Positions 15,488-23,062 of a stretch of 64,000 bases of DNA are shown here, piece by piece. Position numbers and translations under genes: made by a program. The notes beneath the pieces were generated by a model. It did no database searches and was not told the DNA's origin. It worked only from the letters and a program-made list of their open reading frames with translations. The stretch is from positions 6,368,501 through 6,432,500 of the forward strand of contig NZ_CP134223.1 of NCBI RefSeq assembly GCF_031599675.1, given 5' to 3'. How positions within the stretch are numbered: position 1 is the stretch's first letter; every line of letters starts with the position of its first letter. This stretch comes from Paenibacillus pedocola. Its GTDB lineage: Bacteria > Bacillota > Bacilli > Paenibacillales > Paenibacillaceae.

Positions 15488-16324
15488 TTAGCTAAGAAAA
15501 TTCCTTTTTATCTGAATTGCGATTTCTGCCGGAGCGTTCTTATTATCCGGTCCGAAATGATCTAATTGGGGAAACACGACGGCCTGACTTTCAGCGATCG
15601 TATGATTCAGCGTTTGAATCATTTCTTTTATAGTGTTCGGGCTTTTCCCGCCTGCCATTAATAGTGTACCCGCACCTATTTCCCGGTATTGCGAGTACAA
15701 AGCTTGAAAACGTCTGACTTCCCGGTGCTCCTTTAAATTTTCGGGCAAGAGCCTCTGGATTTTATCCCAGCGTTCCCCGCGTACCATTATACTCAAAATA
15801 AATTTTGCATACCACATTGGCAGTCGCGTTAGCGGAGTGTGTCCGGATCCTCTTACAAAACTTGCAAATGCTGCTCTGGAATCGTTCTTATCCATTGCTC
15901 TCTCGTAATCATCCAGCCAATCCCAGTTTGTTGTCTCTATACACACGCCGGGTTCATAAACGGCCAACCTGGTAACAGAGGGTTCAAGCCTTGCAAACTG
16001 CAGTGAGACAAGACCTCCGTAGCTATGTCCGAACAAAAAGGAGGCGCCCGTTACCTGCTTTATCATTTGGAGATCCTCGATTTCCTTCTCCATGGAATAT
16101 TCCGGTCCTTGCGGACCGCTCCGTCCATGACCTCTCCGATCTATTACATGGACCGTAAATGAATCCGACAGTTCTTCGGCCAATTTTGCAAAATCACCAG
16201 AATCGCTAAGGGCCCCGTGAACGATAATCAAGCCCGGCCCTTTGCCGATGCTTTTATAACTAATTTCAGTGCCATCCTTCGAAACAATCGCGGAGGTTTT
16301 AAAAGCGGATTTAACATTTGACAT
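15488..16324 (-). CDS. Alpha/beta hydrolase
   Basis: A 278-residue alpha/beta-hydrolase fold protein. Motifs in order: oxyanion region IIVHGALSDSGDF (about 34-46), DRRGHGRSG (about 64-72), nucleophile elbow GHSYGG (serine about 102), and the C-terminal histidine in LDHFGP (about 253). The acid is likely in the segment near GAGTLLMAGGKSPN, where the usual Asp is not evident. Substrate unknown. First gene of a two-gene operon with the TetR regulator; the operator at 16349-16367 lies 25 bases upstream of its start. Confidence 0.85.
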   Translation of the reverse strand: MSNVKSAFKTSAIVSKDGTEISYKSIGKGPGLIIVHGALSDSGDFAKLAEELSDSFTVHVIDRRGHGRSGPQGPEYSMEKEIEDLQMIKQVTGASFLFGHSYGGLVSLQFARLEPSVTRLAVYEPGVCIETTNWDWLDDYERAMDKNDSRAAFASFVRGSGHTPLTRLPMWYAKFILSIMVRGERWDKIQRLLPENLKEHREVRRFQALYSQYREIGAGTLLMAGGKSPNTIKEMIQTLNHTIAESQAVVFPQLDHFGPDNKNAPAEIAIQIKRNFLS

Positions 16325-16348
16325 TCTCCAGCACCACCGTTATTTTTG

Positions 16349-16367
16349 ATTGACTCATTCAGTCAAT
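16349..16367. promoter_or_regulatory. Palindromic operator for the TetR/hydrolase operon
   Basis: ATTGACT-CATTC-AGTCAAT, a perfect 7-base inverted repeat with 5-base centre, directly upstream of the hydrolase. The minus-strand TTGACT could double as the -35 box, so a bound repressor would cover the promoter. Typical of TetR autoregulation; binding is inferred. Confidence 0.65.
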
Positions 16368-16439
16368 TAAAATAATACTGGATTGCGGCTTCGTTGTAAA
16401 TACATTTCCACTTGGAATGAGGCATGAATTGTCAAAAAG

Positions 16440-16470
16440 AATAAAAAGAGGCACCCTATGGGTGCCTTTG
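16440..16470 (-). terminator. Terminator of the amidohydrolase gene
   Basis: GGCACCC (16450-16456) with GGGTGCC (16460-16466), followed on the minus strand by TTTTTAT. Confidence 0.75.
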
Positions 16471-16526
16471 GCTTCTCCGCTATGAGGATTCAGCTAGTAA
16501 GTTCTGTAATAAAGAATAGCCTTGCT

Positions 16527-17807
16527 TTAAGCTTCTGCTATTGTCCGGATACCGCGCTGCCATACTCCGCGAATCGATAACGTGTCCGAAATATTCGCTG
16601 TCGGGTCCCCGTCAACCAACACCAAATCCGCCCGCGCTCCCTCTACGATAGTTCCGCGGTCGGTCAGGCCGAAACGGCGGGCTATTTTCGAGGTAGCTGA
16701 CTGAAGGGCTTCTACAGGGGTGAACCCCGCTTCTACTAATAGCTGCATCTCATGGTGTACACTGGCTCCATGGGCAAGTCCGCCCAGCGATGGAACCGGT
16801 ACTGAGACATCCGTACCCACCAGGATATCTACGCCAGCACGATGAAGATCCATTACATTCCGGTAGTTATCTTCCATGCTGCCTTGAGGGTAAGTATTGA
16901 AGCTGGCATTCAGCGTGTCGATCCATTCCGGACTGAGCTTGGAGCTCACACGCGGATCCCCCGCCAATTCCGATGCAGGGTTGCCGATAATCGAGGAGTT
17001 CAAGACGAGGCAGGGTGTAACAAAAGCGCCCGCCTCTGCAATCATTCTCACCAGCTCCGGAGTGTTTTCGGGCCGGTCAATAAATAAGTGAGCGAGTCCC
17101 TCAACCCCGACTTCTATGGCTTGCCGGGCAGATTCGGCAGTCAATACATGGGCAATTGCAATCTTGTGATGACGGTGCGCTTCCTCTACAGCGGCTCTCA
17201 GAATATCCTTACTTAGAACAGGCAGACCGGGCGCTGCTAATACTGTCCCTTCTTCAATCATAATCTTGATATAGTCCGCTCCTTCTCTTACTTGTTCGTT
17301 TACAAATGCCAGGGCTTCTTCCCGGTTTGTTACCGTGGGTGCCTCTCCATGGTCATGCGCATGGGCAGCCAGCATGGCATTGCGATCTTCCTCGCTCATC
17401 TTCTCCAATTCCTTCAGTACAAAATCCGGGATTTCGCCATCCCCCGGCATGAGTTCATCAGGATGACCGCCTGGAGGTGTGACCGCCATTCCGGCAGATC
17501 GTACATCGGCAATATCTCCGATTCCTTTCAATTGTGCCTCGCGGCCGCTTTTGGTGAATCCGCCCATCATTTCCAGTTCAGTTGTCACTCCGAATTTCAG
17601 TGCATCCCGCAGGCCCTCTACGGAAGTGTGAACGTGAGCATCTATCAGACCGGGCAGCAAAGTCCCTCCTTCTGCGTCGATAATGTCTGCATGCTCCGGT
17701 ATTTCCCCGCCTACCGATAGGATCTGTTCGCCTTCTATCAGAACCGTAGTAGGTCTGATCACTTTCTCTCCGTCAAATACACGCACATTGGTGATTGCAG
17801 TAATCAT
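16527..17807 (-). CDS. Amidohydrolase family protein (imidazolonepropionase-like)
   Basis: A 426-residue metal-dependent hydrolase. Start MITAITNVRVFDGEKVI and GTLLPGLIDAHVHTS (HxH metal ligands near residue 57) mark the superfamily. A long middle part carries KIMIEEGT (possible metal-bridging Lys/Glu), HKIAIAHVLTAESARQAIEVGVEGLAH (metal His), and the catalytic aspartate in DILVGTDVSVPVPSLG. It ends with the composite beta domain (GTIVEGARADLVLVDGDP). No signal peptide, so it is cytoplasmic. Substrate unknown; relatives act on prolidase- or imidazolone-like amides. Divergent from the MarR gene, with a palindrome in between. Confidence 0.87.
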   Translation of the reverse strand: MITAITNVRVFDGEKVIRPTTVLIEGEQILSVGGEIPEHADIIDAEGGTLLPGLIDAHVHTSVEGLRDALKFGVTTELEMMGGFTKSGREAQLKGIGDIADVRSAGMAVTPPGGHPDELMPGDGEIPDFVLKELEKMSEEDRNAMLAAHAHDHGEAPTVTNREEALAFVNEQVREGADYIKIMIEEGTVLAAPGLPVLSKDILRAAVEEAHRHHKIAIAHVLTAESARQAIEVGVEGLAHLFIDRPENTPELVRMIAEAGAFVTPCLVLNSSIIGNPASELAGDPRVSSKLSPEWIDTLNASFNTYPQGSMEDNYRNVMDLHRAGVDILVGTDVSVPVPSLGGLAHGASVHHEMQLLVEAGFTPVEALQSATSKIARRFGLTDRGTIVEGARADLVLVDGDPTANISDTLSIRGVWQRGIRTIAEA

Positions 17808-17852
17808 TGTTTTAGCCTCCTATAATCAAATGCAATTTATGATTGAAATATA

Positions 17853-17872
17853 ACAGTTTGAATTCTAACTGT
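17853..17872. promoter_or_regulatory. MarR-type operator in the divergent promoter
   Basis: ACAGTTTGAATTCTAACTGT is palindromic except for one mismatched pair. A further half-site, AACAGTTTG, lies near 17896-17904. It is placed between the amidohydrolase and the MarR gene, where a MarR dimer would control both. Binding is inferred. Confidence 0.6.
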
Positions 17873-17984
17873 CAATATAATTATTGATTGTTTTCTAACA
17901 GTTTGTCTTTGACATTTTGTTTACCGAAAATTAAGATATTCTTATCATTAGGTTTTAACCTATAGCAAAGGAGTCAGGCACAGG

Positions 17985-18416
17985 ATGACGAAGCAAGCTT
18001 TGCATACCCCTTACTCCGATATCATCCGGGACATCGGGATGAAGATCAGAGGCATGGCCAATACCAGATTATCAGAGCTCGGACTTAACACTCAACAAGG
18101 ACAGATGATGGGCTACATTTTTGAGAATCAGGACAAAGGCGTGATCCAGAAGGACCTGGCCGATCACTTTAACCGTACAGGAGCCACGATTACCAGTATG
18201 CTGCAAGGGTTAGAGAAAAAGGGGTACATCAAACGGGAGATTCCCAAAGAGAACGAGCGGCAAAAACGGATATACCTATTGAAAAAAGGGTCCGACCTCG
18301 TCGAAGAATTCGACGAAATCTTCATGGAAGTAGAGAACAGCATTACCCGGGGCCTTACCGAGGAAGAAAGCGAGACCTTCATGAAGTTATTGATCAAAGT
18401 TAAGGCGACTATGTAG
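17985..18416 (+). CDS. MarR family regulator
   Basis: A 143-residue winged-helix protein. LSELGLNTQQGQMMGYIFENQDKGVIQKDLADHFNRTGATITSMLQGLEKKGYIKREIPKENERQKRIYLLKKG gives the MarR HTH and wing with the DxRxK-like loop (ENERQKR). The start follows AAAGGAGTC. Divergent from the amidohydrolase, which is its likely target. Confidence 0.88.
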   Translation: MTKQALHTPYSDIIRDIGMKIRGMANTRLSELGLNTQQGQMMGYIFENQDKGVIQKDLADHFNRTGATITSMLQGLEKKGYIKREIPKENERQKRIYLLKKGSDLVEEFDEIFMEVENSITRGLTEEESETFMKLLIKVKATM

Positions 18417-18435
18417 CCTGTAGCACTCTCCCATA

Positions 18436-18464
18436 GAAGAAGACCCGCAGCGTGGCTGCGGGTC
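18436..18464. terminator. Hairpin between convergent MarR and DUF4405 genes
   Basis: GACCCGCAG (18442-18450) pairs with CTGCGGGTC (18456-18464); the T-tract is modest on the minus strand. Confidence 0.55.
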
Positions 18465-18514
18465 AACAACCGGCTCAAGCTGGCCGGTCAAAAATATCCT
18501 TATTTCTCTCCCCA

Positions 18515-19342
18515 TCAATTCGGGTTTGCAACTGTTTTCTTCTTACGATATAAGCTCCATTTCTTCAGGTAATAGGCTGCAATGACGAACACAGCCATGA
18601 TACCGGTATACGTCAAAATGACGTTGGCGACGTTCACACTGCCTCCCTTTTCCCCGCGGTTGAATCCAGACTGACCTTCACCGCCGGAAGGCCTTCCTTC
18701 TCTCATTCCGCCCCGCTCTCCGCCTCCGAAAGCCTCCTTGCCCCCGAAGCCTGTTTGCTGCGTGCCCGCGCTGAAAGCTGAAACCGAGCTTTTTAGATGA
18801 GTGACGTAAGACGTCTGGTTAATTTGGTACAGACCGAATAGCAGTATGATCAGAGTCAAGCCTTGGGCAACATACCGCATCCAGGCCCGGCTCTTCTTTA
18901 TGCTGGTTATCTTCTTACACATGTTCACGACCCATTGCCAATGAAGCCCGACATGAATCCCGATCAATGCCAGCACCAAGAAAGATAGCGAGATATGGGT
19001 CATTTTAAACCAATTCTCATTGCCTACATTTATATTTGGAAAGACCACATGGGAAATTAGGATCCCGCTCACAATGATGAACGTCATGGAAACCAGCAAC
19101 AGGAAATTCAGCGCATAACTGCCGCGTACCCTCCAGGATAAGCTGCGGTTAAACATTTTTAGAGTGACCCGCTTCACCCAACCCAGATTCAGAAGAATAT
19201 GAGTGATGTACGCACCGGCAAAAAAGAGGCCTGCTATTTCGTGAAACGCCAACCCGCCTAACACATTTTTGTTGAAGAACAAGACGAACAATATGCTCAT
19301 AACTATATCAAGCGCAAATTTAACATAATTGATTTTTTTCAT
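18515..19342 (-). CDS. DUF4405 membrane protein, cytochrome b-like
   Basis: A 275-residue membrane protein. Four N-terminal helices follow the DUF4405 pattern with paired histidines that could bind haem: HEIAGLFFAGAYITHILLN (about 34-52) and HISLSFLVLALIGIHVGLHWQW (about 116-137). After a further helix there is a Gly/Arg/Glu-rich, presumably extracytoplasmic, loop (about 195-235, GGGERGGMREGRPSGGEG) and a last helix. The gene stands alone between terminators. A membrane electron-transfer role is suggested by the histidines but not shown. Confidence 0.8.
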   Translation of the reverse strand: MKKINYVKFALDIVMSILFVLFFNKNVLGGLAFHEIAGLFFAGAYITHILLNLGWVKRVTLKMFNRSLSWRVRGSYALNFLLLVSMTFIIVSGILISHVVFPNINVGNENWFKMTHISLSFLVLALIGIHVGLHWQWVVNMCKKITSIKKSRAWMRYVAQGLTLIILLFGLYQINQTSYVTHLKSSVSAFSAGTQQTGFGGKEAFGGGERGGMREGRPSGGEGQSGFNRGEKGGSVNVANVILTYTGIMAVFVIAAYYLKKWSLYRKKKTVANPN

Positions 19343-19432
19343 TCCATTTCAACCCCCCATATCTGCTTTTTACTCAGTATGAGGCTCGAACCTTTAGTGA
19401 ATCTTAAATTAGTTTTAATGCCTGTCATCCAT

Positions 19433-19469
19433 AAAAAAAGAGTCGCCCAAACGGTCTGGGCAACTCTTT
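19433..19469 (-). terminator. Terminator of the VOC gene
   Basis: AGAGT-GCCCA pairs with TGGGC-ACTCT (19439-19449 with 19457-19467, one mismatch) followed on the minus strand by seven Ts. Confidence 0.8.
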
Positions 19470-19477
19470 GTCTGCAA

Positions 19478-19900
19478 TTAATGTTCAAGCTCAGTATAAA
19501 TTTGAAAGGTCACACCGAATTTATCCGTTACATCACCAAATCCCGGGCTGAAGGGTTCTTCTCTAAACGGCATATTGACCTGCCCCTCTTGCCGCAAGGC
19601 TTCAAAAATCTGTTTGGATTGTTCTACGTCGTTCGTGGTAATACAAATGGTTACCCGTCTCCCGCTCTCAATAGGCGAACCGCCTGGGGCATCCGAAAAC
19701 ATCAGCTCTGTCACACCGACTTTTAGCTTAGCGTGTGCTACAAGGCTGCTCAGATCATCAGTGAACGTAGTAGGCGTGTCCGGCATGTCACCGTAAGTAA
19801 CCATGGAGAGGATTTCTGCACCTATGGCTTGTTCATAAAACTGAATGGCTTCCCTTACGCGTCCCTCCAAAGTAATATACGGGGTAAGTTTTAACGTCAT
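19478..19900 (-). CDS. VOC family protein (PhnB-like)
   Basis: A 140-residue glyoxalase/bleomycin-resistance-fold protein of the PhnB/3-demethylubiquinone type: TPYITLEGRVREAIQFYEQAIGAEI at the start, ELMFSDAPGG in the middle, and WGxxTDKFG-like FGDVTDKFGVTFQIY at the end. The usual tryptophan before GD is replaced by Phe. Function unknown; such proteins often accompany ECF sigma factors. It lies 60 bases downstream of the sigma gene on the same strand. Confidence 0.85.
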   Translation of the reverse strand: MTLKLTPYITLEGRVREAIQFYEQAIGAEILSMVTYGDMPDTPTTFTDDLSSLVAHAKLKVGVTELMFSDAPGGSPIESGRRVTICITTNDVEQSKQIFEALRQEGQVNMPFREEPFSPGFGDVTDKFGVTFQIYTELEH

Positions 19901-19960
19901 AAGATTGTTCCTCCTCAGGTTTGGATTCGTGATTCATAAGTATAGACGATCCGGGACCTG

Positions 19961-20950
19961 TTAAATCATCGGTATACCTGAAAAAAATTCCTGGTTATCG
20001 TCCAAGCCTGCCGGCAATCCAAATCGGGCAAATAAATCGGGGTCAATGAAGTAATGGATATGGGCAATCTTATCCTGTTTTATCTCAAGGACCTGAATGC
20101 TCCAAGGAGACAGCAGCCCATCCCGTCCGCTGGGTACATACTGGGCAAAAGCGGGAGTATTCCCGTTAGCCCGGACCGGCAGTAACCGGGAACCCAAACA
20201 ATGGCTGCGTGTAATGTTGTAGAATGACGACAGATTTATACTGCCACGAACCCACATCGTAAATGGCGGCATCGACAAGCTGCCGTTCTCATGGAATAAG
20301 GCGATCAGCGCCTCAATATCGTACTGCTCGAAAGCCTCCATATATCGTGTAACCAATTGTTGATCTGTCTGGACATCCTCCTCATGGTATTCATCAGACC
20401 GAAGATTGGACTGCGCAATTGTCGCCCGTGCCCGCTGCAAAGCGCTATTGACGGCTGCCACGGTCATCCCCATCGCGTCCGCTACCTCCTTAGCCGACCA
20501 GCGGAAGACATCAAGCAGAATCAGTACGGCACGTTGCCGGGGCGGCAATTTTTGCATAATCGCAATAAAAGATAAGCGGATGGTTTCTCTGCTAACCAAG
20601 ATATCGACCGGGTCATTAGCGGTATCGGGTGCGGGCCATACCCAAGCACTTCGAGGCATGCTGTCCTTAGGTTCCATAATAATAGCAGCCGGTTCTGAGA
20701 GATCCATCGGAAGTGCCCGGCGTTTTGCACTCCTTAACCTGTCCAGACAAACATTGGTGGCAATCCGGTACACCCAGGCTTTACGGGAAGAATACTGCCG
20801 GATCTGGTCCCGGTTCTGCCAGACGCGGATCATGGTATCCTGCACCGCATCTTCCGCCTCAGCAATTGACCCCATCATCCGGTAACAATAACCGGTCAGT
20901 TCAGAACGCAGCTCCTCCATCAGGTCTGTTTCTCTAAGCTCTTGGCTCAT
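19961..20950 (-). CDS. ECF sigma factor with C-terminal SnoaL-like domain
   Basis: A 329-residue protein. Region 2: LTGYCYRMMGSIAEAEDAVQDTMIRVWQN and SRKAWVYRIATNVCLDRLRS. Region 4: LPPRQRAVLILLDVFRWSAKEVADAMGMTVAAVNSALQRAR. The C-terminal half (about 190-320) is a SnoaL/NTF2-like domain (VTRYMEAFEQYDIEALIALFHENGSLSMPPF...). This is the SigX5/TIGR02960-like layout where the fused domain replaces a separate anti-sigma factor. Probably co-transcribed with the VOC protein. Its target promoters cannot be read from the window. Confidence 0.87.
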   Translation of the reverse strand: MSQELRETDLMEELRSELTGYCYRMMGSIAEAEDAVQDTMIRVWQNRDQIRQYSSRKAWVYRIATNVCLDRLRSAKRRALPMDLSEPAAIIMEPKDSMPRSAWVWPAPDTANDPVDILVSRETIRLSFIAIMQKLPPRQRAVLILLDVFRWSAKEVADAMGMTVAAVNSALQRARATIAQSNLRSDEYHEEDVQTDQQLVTRYMEAFEQYDIEALIALFHENGSLSMPPFTMWVRGSINLSSFYNITRSHCLGSRLLPVRANGNTPAFAQYVPSGRDGLLSPWSIQVLEIKQDKIAHIHYFIDPDLFARFGLPAGLDDNQEFFSGIPMI

Positions 20951-21206
20951 TGGCTTCCCTCCGTTTTAGGCACTCAAAAAGCTTCATCTTATGACCATTT
21001 TATCACTCCTTATCCATGTTAACGCCATTCTTCGGTCGATGTCATATCCAATCTTTCGACAATGTTGTATACTAAGTTTTTTGCTCCCGCTGTAGAGACT
21101 AATATGGGGCTTGGAAAGTTGAAAATGGCCCATAATGGGTATTCTGACTAAGGGGTAATACTTTAAGCAGGGAATTTTGTTAACCATCAAGGGAGGAAGT
21201 AGCAGC

Positions 21207-22697
21207 ATGGCTGATTTAAACAAACAAAGAGTTGTGGAGAGTGTTCCGCAACGGGGATTTTTTGGACATCCTAAAGGGTTATTTACTCTGTTCTTCACAG
21301 AGTTTTGGGAGCGGTTTTCCTATTATGGAATGAGAGCTATCCTTGTTTATTATATGTATTACGAGCTGAGCCAAGGCGGACTCGGCATGGAGGAGAGCAC
21401 AGCTCTCGCCATTATGTCTATTTATGGTTCACTTGTTTATATGTCCGGGATTATTGGCGGCTGGTTGGCGGACCGGATATTCGGAGCGTCAAGGGCTGTA
21501 TTCTACGGCGGTATATTAATCATGCTGGGGCATATCACCTTGGCCATCCCGGGGAGTATTTCCTTATTTTTTGTTTCCATGGTTCTGATCGTGCTGGGCA
21601 CGGGCTTGCTGAAGCCTAATGTATCCAGTATTGTAGGTGAGCTTTACAGCGAACATGATGGACGCCGGGATGCAGGATTCAGTATATACTACATGGGCAT
21701 CAACCTGGGAGCCTTCATCGCACCGCTAATTGTAGGATACATCGGGGATTATAACTTCCACCTGGGCTTCAGTATTGCTGCCGTCGGTATGTTCCTGGGA
21801 TTAATCATGTTCATCTCTACCAAGAAAAAAAACCTCGGTCTAGCAGGCACTTTAGTCGCAAGTCCCTTATCACAAGCCGAACGAAAAAAAGTATTCCTTA
21901 TCTTCGGTATCAGTGCAGTACTTCTCGCTGTTATCGTGGCTGTTACGATTCCGTTAGGTCTGTTAACGTTTAAATCCTTTATAACGATCGTAGGTATTCT
22001 GGGAATTCTGATTCCCACCCTATATTTTATTGTCATGTTCCGTAGTCCGCTCACAACAAGCGTCGAACGCTCAAGACTCGTTGCTTATATTCCGCTGTTT
22101 ATTGCAGCAATTATGTTCTGGGCGATTCAGGAACAAGGGTCAACCATCCTTGCCAGTTATGCAGATAAACGTACACAACTCGATTTTGCCGGTATGCATA
22201 TTCGTCCAGCCTGGTTCCAGTCTTTAAATCCTTTGTTTGTGATCACGATGGCCCCCCTCTTCGCCTGGTTGTGGGTGAAGCTTGGGAAACGGCAGCCTTC
22301 GATTCCGAAGAAATTCGCCTTGGGTCTGTTATTTGCCGGATTATCCTTCCTTGTGATCCTGTTGCCGGCTTACTTTGGCGGTGAGGATTCCCTGGTTAAT
22401 CCTTTATGGCTCGTTCTTAGCTATTTCATCGTTGTGCTGGGGGAATTATGCTTGTCTCCTGTAGGACTATCGGCTACGACCAAACTGGCACCCTCCGCCT
22501 TCTCCGCCCAGACCATGAGCTTATGGTTCTTATCCAATGCGGCTGCTCAGGCAATTAATGCGCAGATTGTTAAATTTTATTCGGCTGACACTGAGATGGT
22601 ATACTTTGGTGTCATTGGAGGCGCAGCCATCCTCCTGAGTATTCTGCTCTACTTGTCCTCCCGCAAAATCCAGGGGTACATGAAAGGGATTCAGTAA
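21207..22697 (+). CDS. POT family proton-dependent peptide transporter (DtpT-like)
   Basis: A 496-residue permease with about 14 membrane helices. The POT signature EFWERFSYYGMRAILVYYMY (ExxERFxYY) lies near residue 31, and GTGLLKPNVSSIVGELY with GFSIYYMGINLGAFIAPLIVGYIG is the PTR2 core. ATG 21207 is chosen because GGGAGGA (21191-21197) sits 9 bases upstream; a longer frame from TTG 21177 lacks one. It imports di- and tripeptides with protons. Single gene, ended by a strong terminator; divergent from the sigma gene. Confidence 0.9.
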   Translation: MADLNKQRVVESVPQRGFFGHPKGLFTLFFTEFWERFSYYGMRAILVYYMYYELSQGGLGMEESTALAIMSIYGSLVYMSGIIGGWLADRIFGASRAVFYGGILIMLGHITLAIPGSISLFFVSMVLIVLGTGLLKPNVSSIVGELYSEHDGRRDAGFSIYYMGINLGAFIAPLIVGYIGDYNFHLGFSIAAVGMFLGLIMFISTKKKNLGLAGTLVASPLSQAERKKVFLIFGISAVLLAVIVAVTIPLGLLTFKSFITIVGILGILIPTLYFIVMFRSPLTTSVERSRLVAYIPLFIAAIMFWAIQEQGSTILASYADKRTQLDFAGMHIRPAWFQSLNPLFVITMAPLFAWLWVKLGKRQPSIPKKFALGLLFAGLSFLVILLPAYFGGEDSLVNPLWLVLSYFIVVLGELCLSPVGLSATTKLAPSAFSAQTMSLWFLSNAAAQAINAQIVKFYSADTEMVYFGVIGGAAILLSILLYLSSRKIQGYMKGIQ

Positions 22698-22724
22698 AAG
22701 AACACTGTCTAGATGAACGTAAGG

Positions 22725-22751
22725 GTACCACTTCCTGTGGTACTTTTTTTT
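22725..22751 (+). terminator. Terminator of the peptide transporter gene
   Basis: GTACCAC with GTGGTAC (22725-22731, 22737-22743) followed by eight Ts. Confidence 0.88.
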
Positions 22752-22974
22752 GTGTGATTTGACTAGTCTATAGGGAGTAAGAAGCAATAGCTTTTTCCAA
22801 ACTAGGTTCCCAATATTTAGTATATAATGATTGTTAAAATAGCTACTAAATTCATATAAAAAGCACACTCGCAAAATTCGCGAAGTGTCCCAATTCTCTG
22901 ACAGCGGATTGACATTAATTATTATTTTTCCGAAAACACATGCACCTGCCACTCCATTCTGACATGCTTTTACG
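22752..22974. other. Gene-free stretch between two terminators
   Basis: AT-rich sequence between the peptide transporter and flavin oxidoreductase terminators. No gene or repeat seen. Confidence 0.5.
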
Positions 22975-23016
22975 CAAAAAAACGGATGCACCTCCTGCTA
23001 AGGAAGTCGCATCCGT
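22975..23016 (-). terminator. Terminator of the flavin oxidoreductase operon
   Basis: ACGGATGC (22982-22989) with GCATCCGT (23009-23016); seven or more Ts follow on the minus strand. Confidence 0.85.
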
Positions 23017-23062
23017 ACAATAACTTTCAAGGTGTTGATGGTTAAGAGTTAATCGCTAATCA

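Noticed and set aside
22530-22991. 153-codon minus-strand frame across the peptide transporter end
   Set aside because: It runs through two terminators and overlaps a certain gene antisense.
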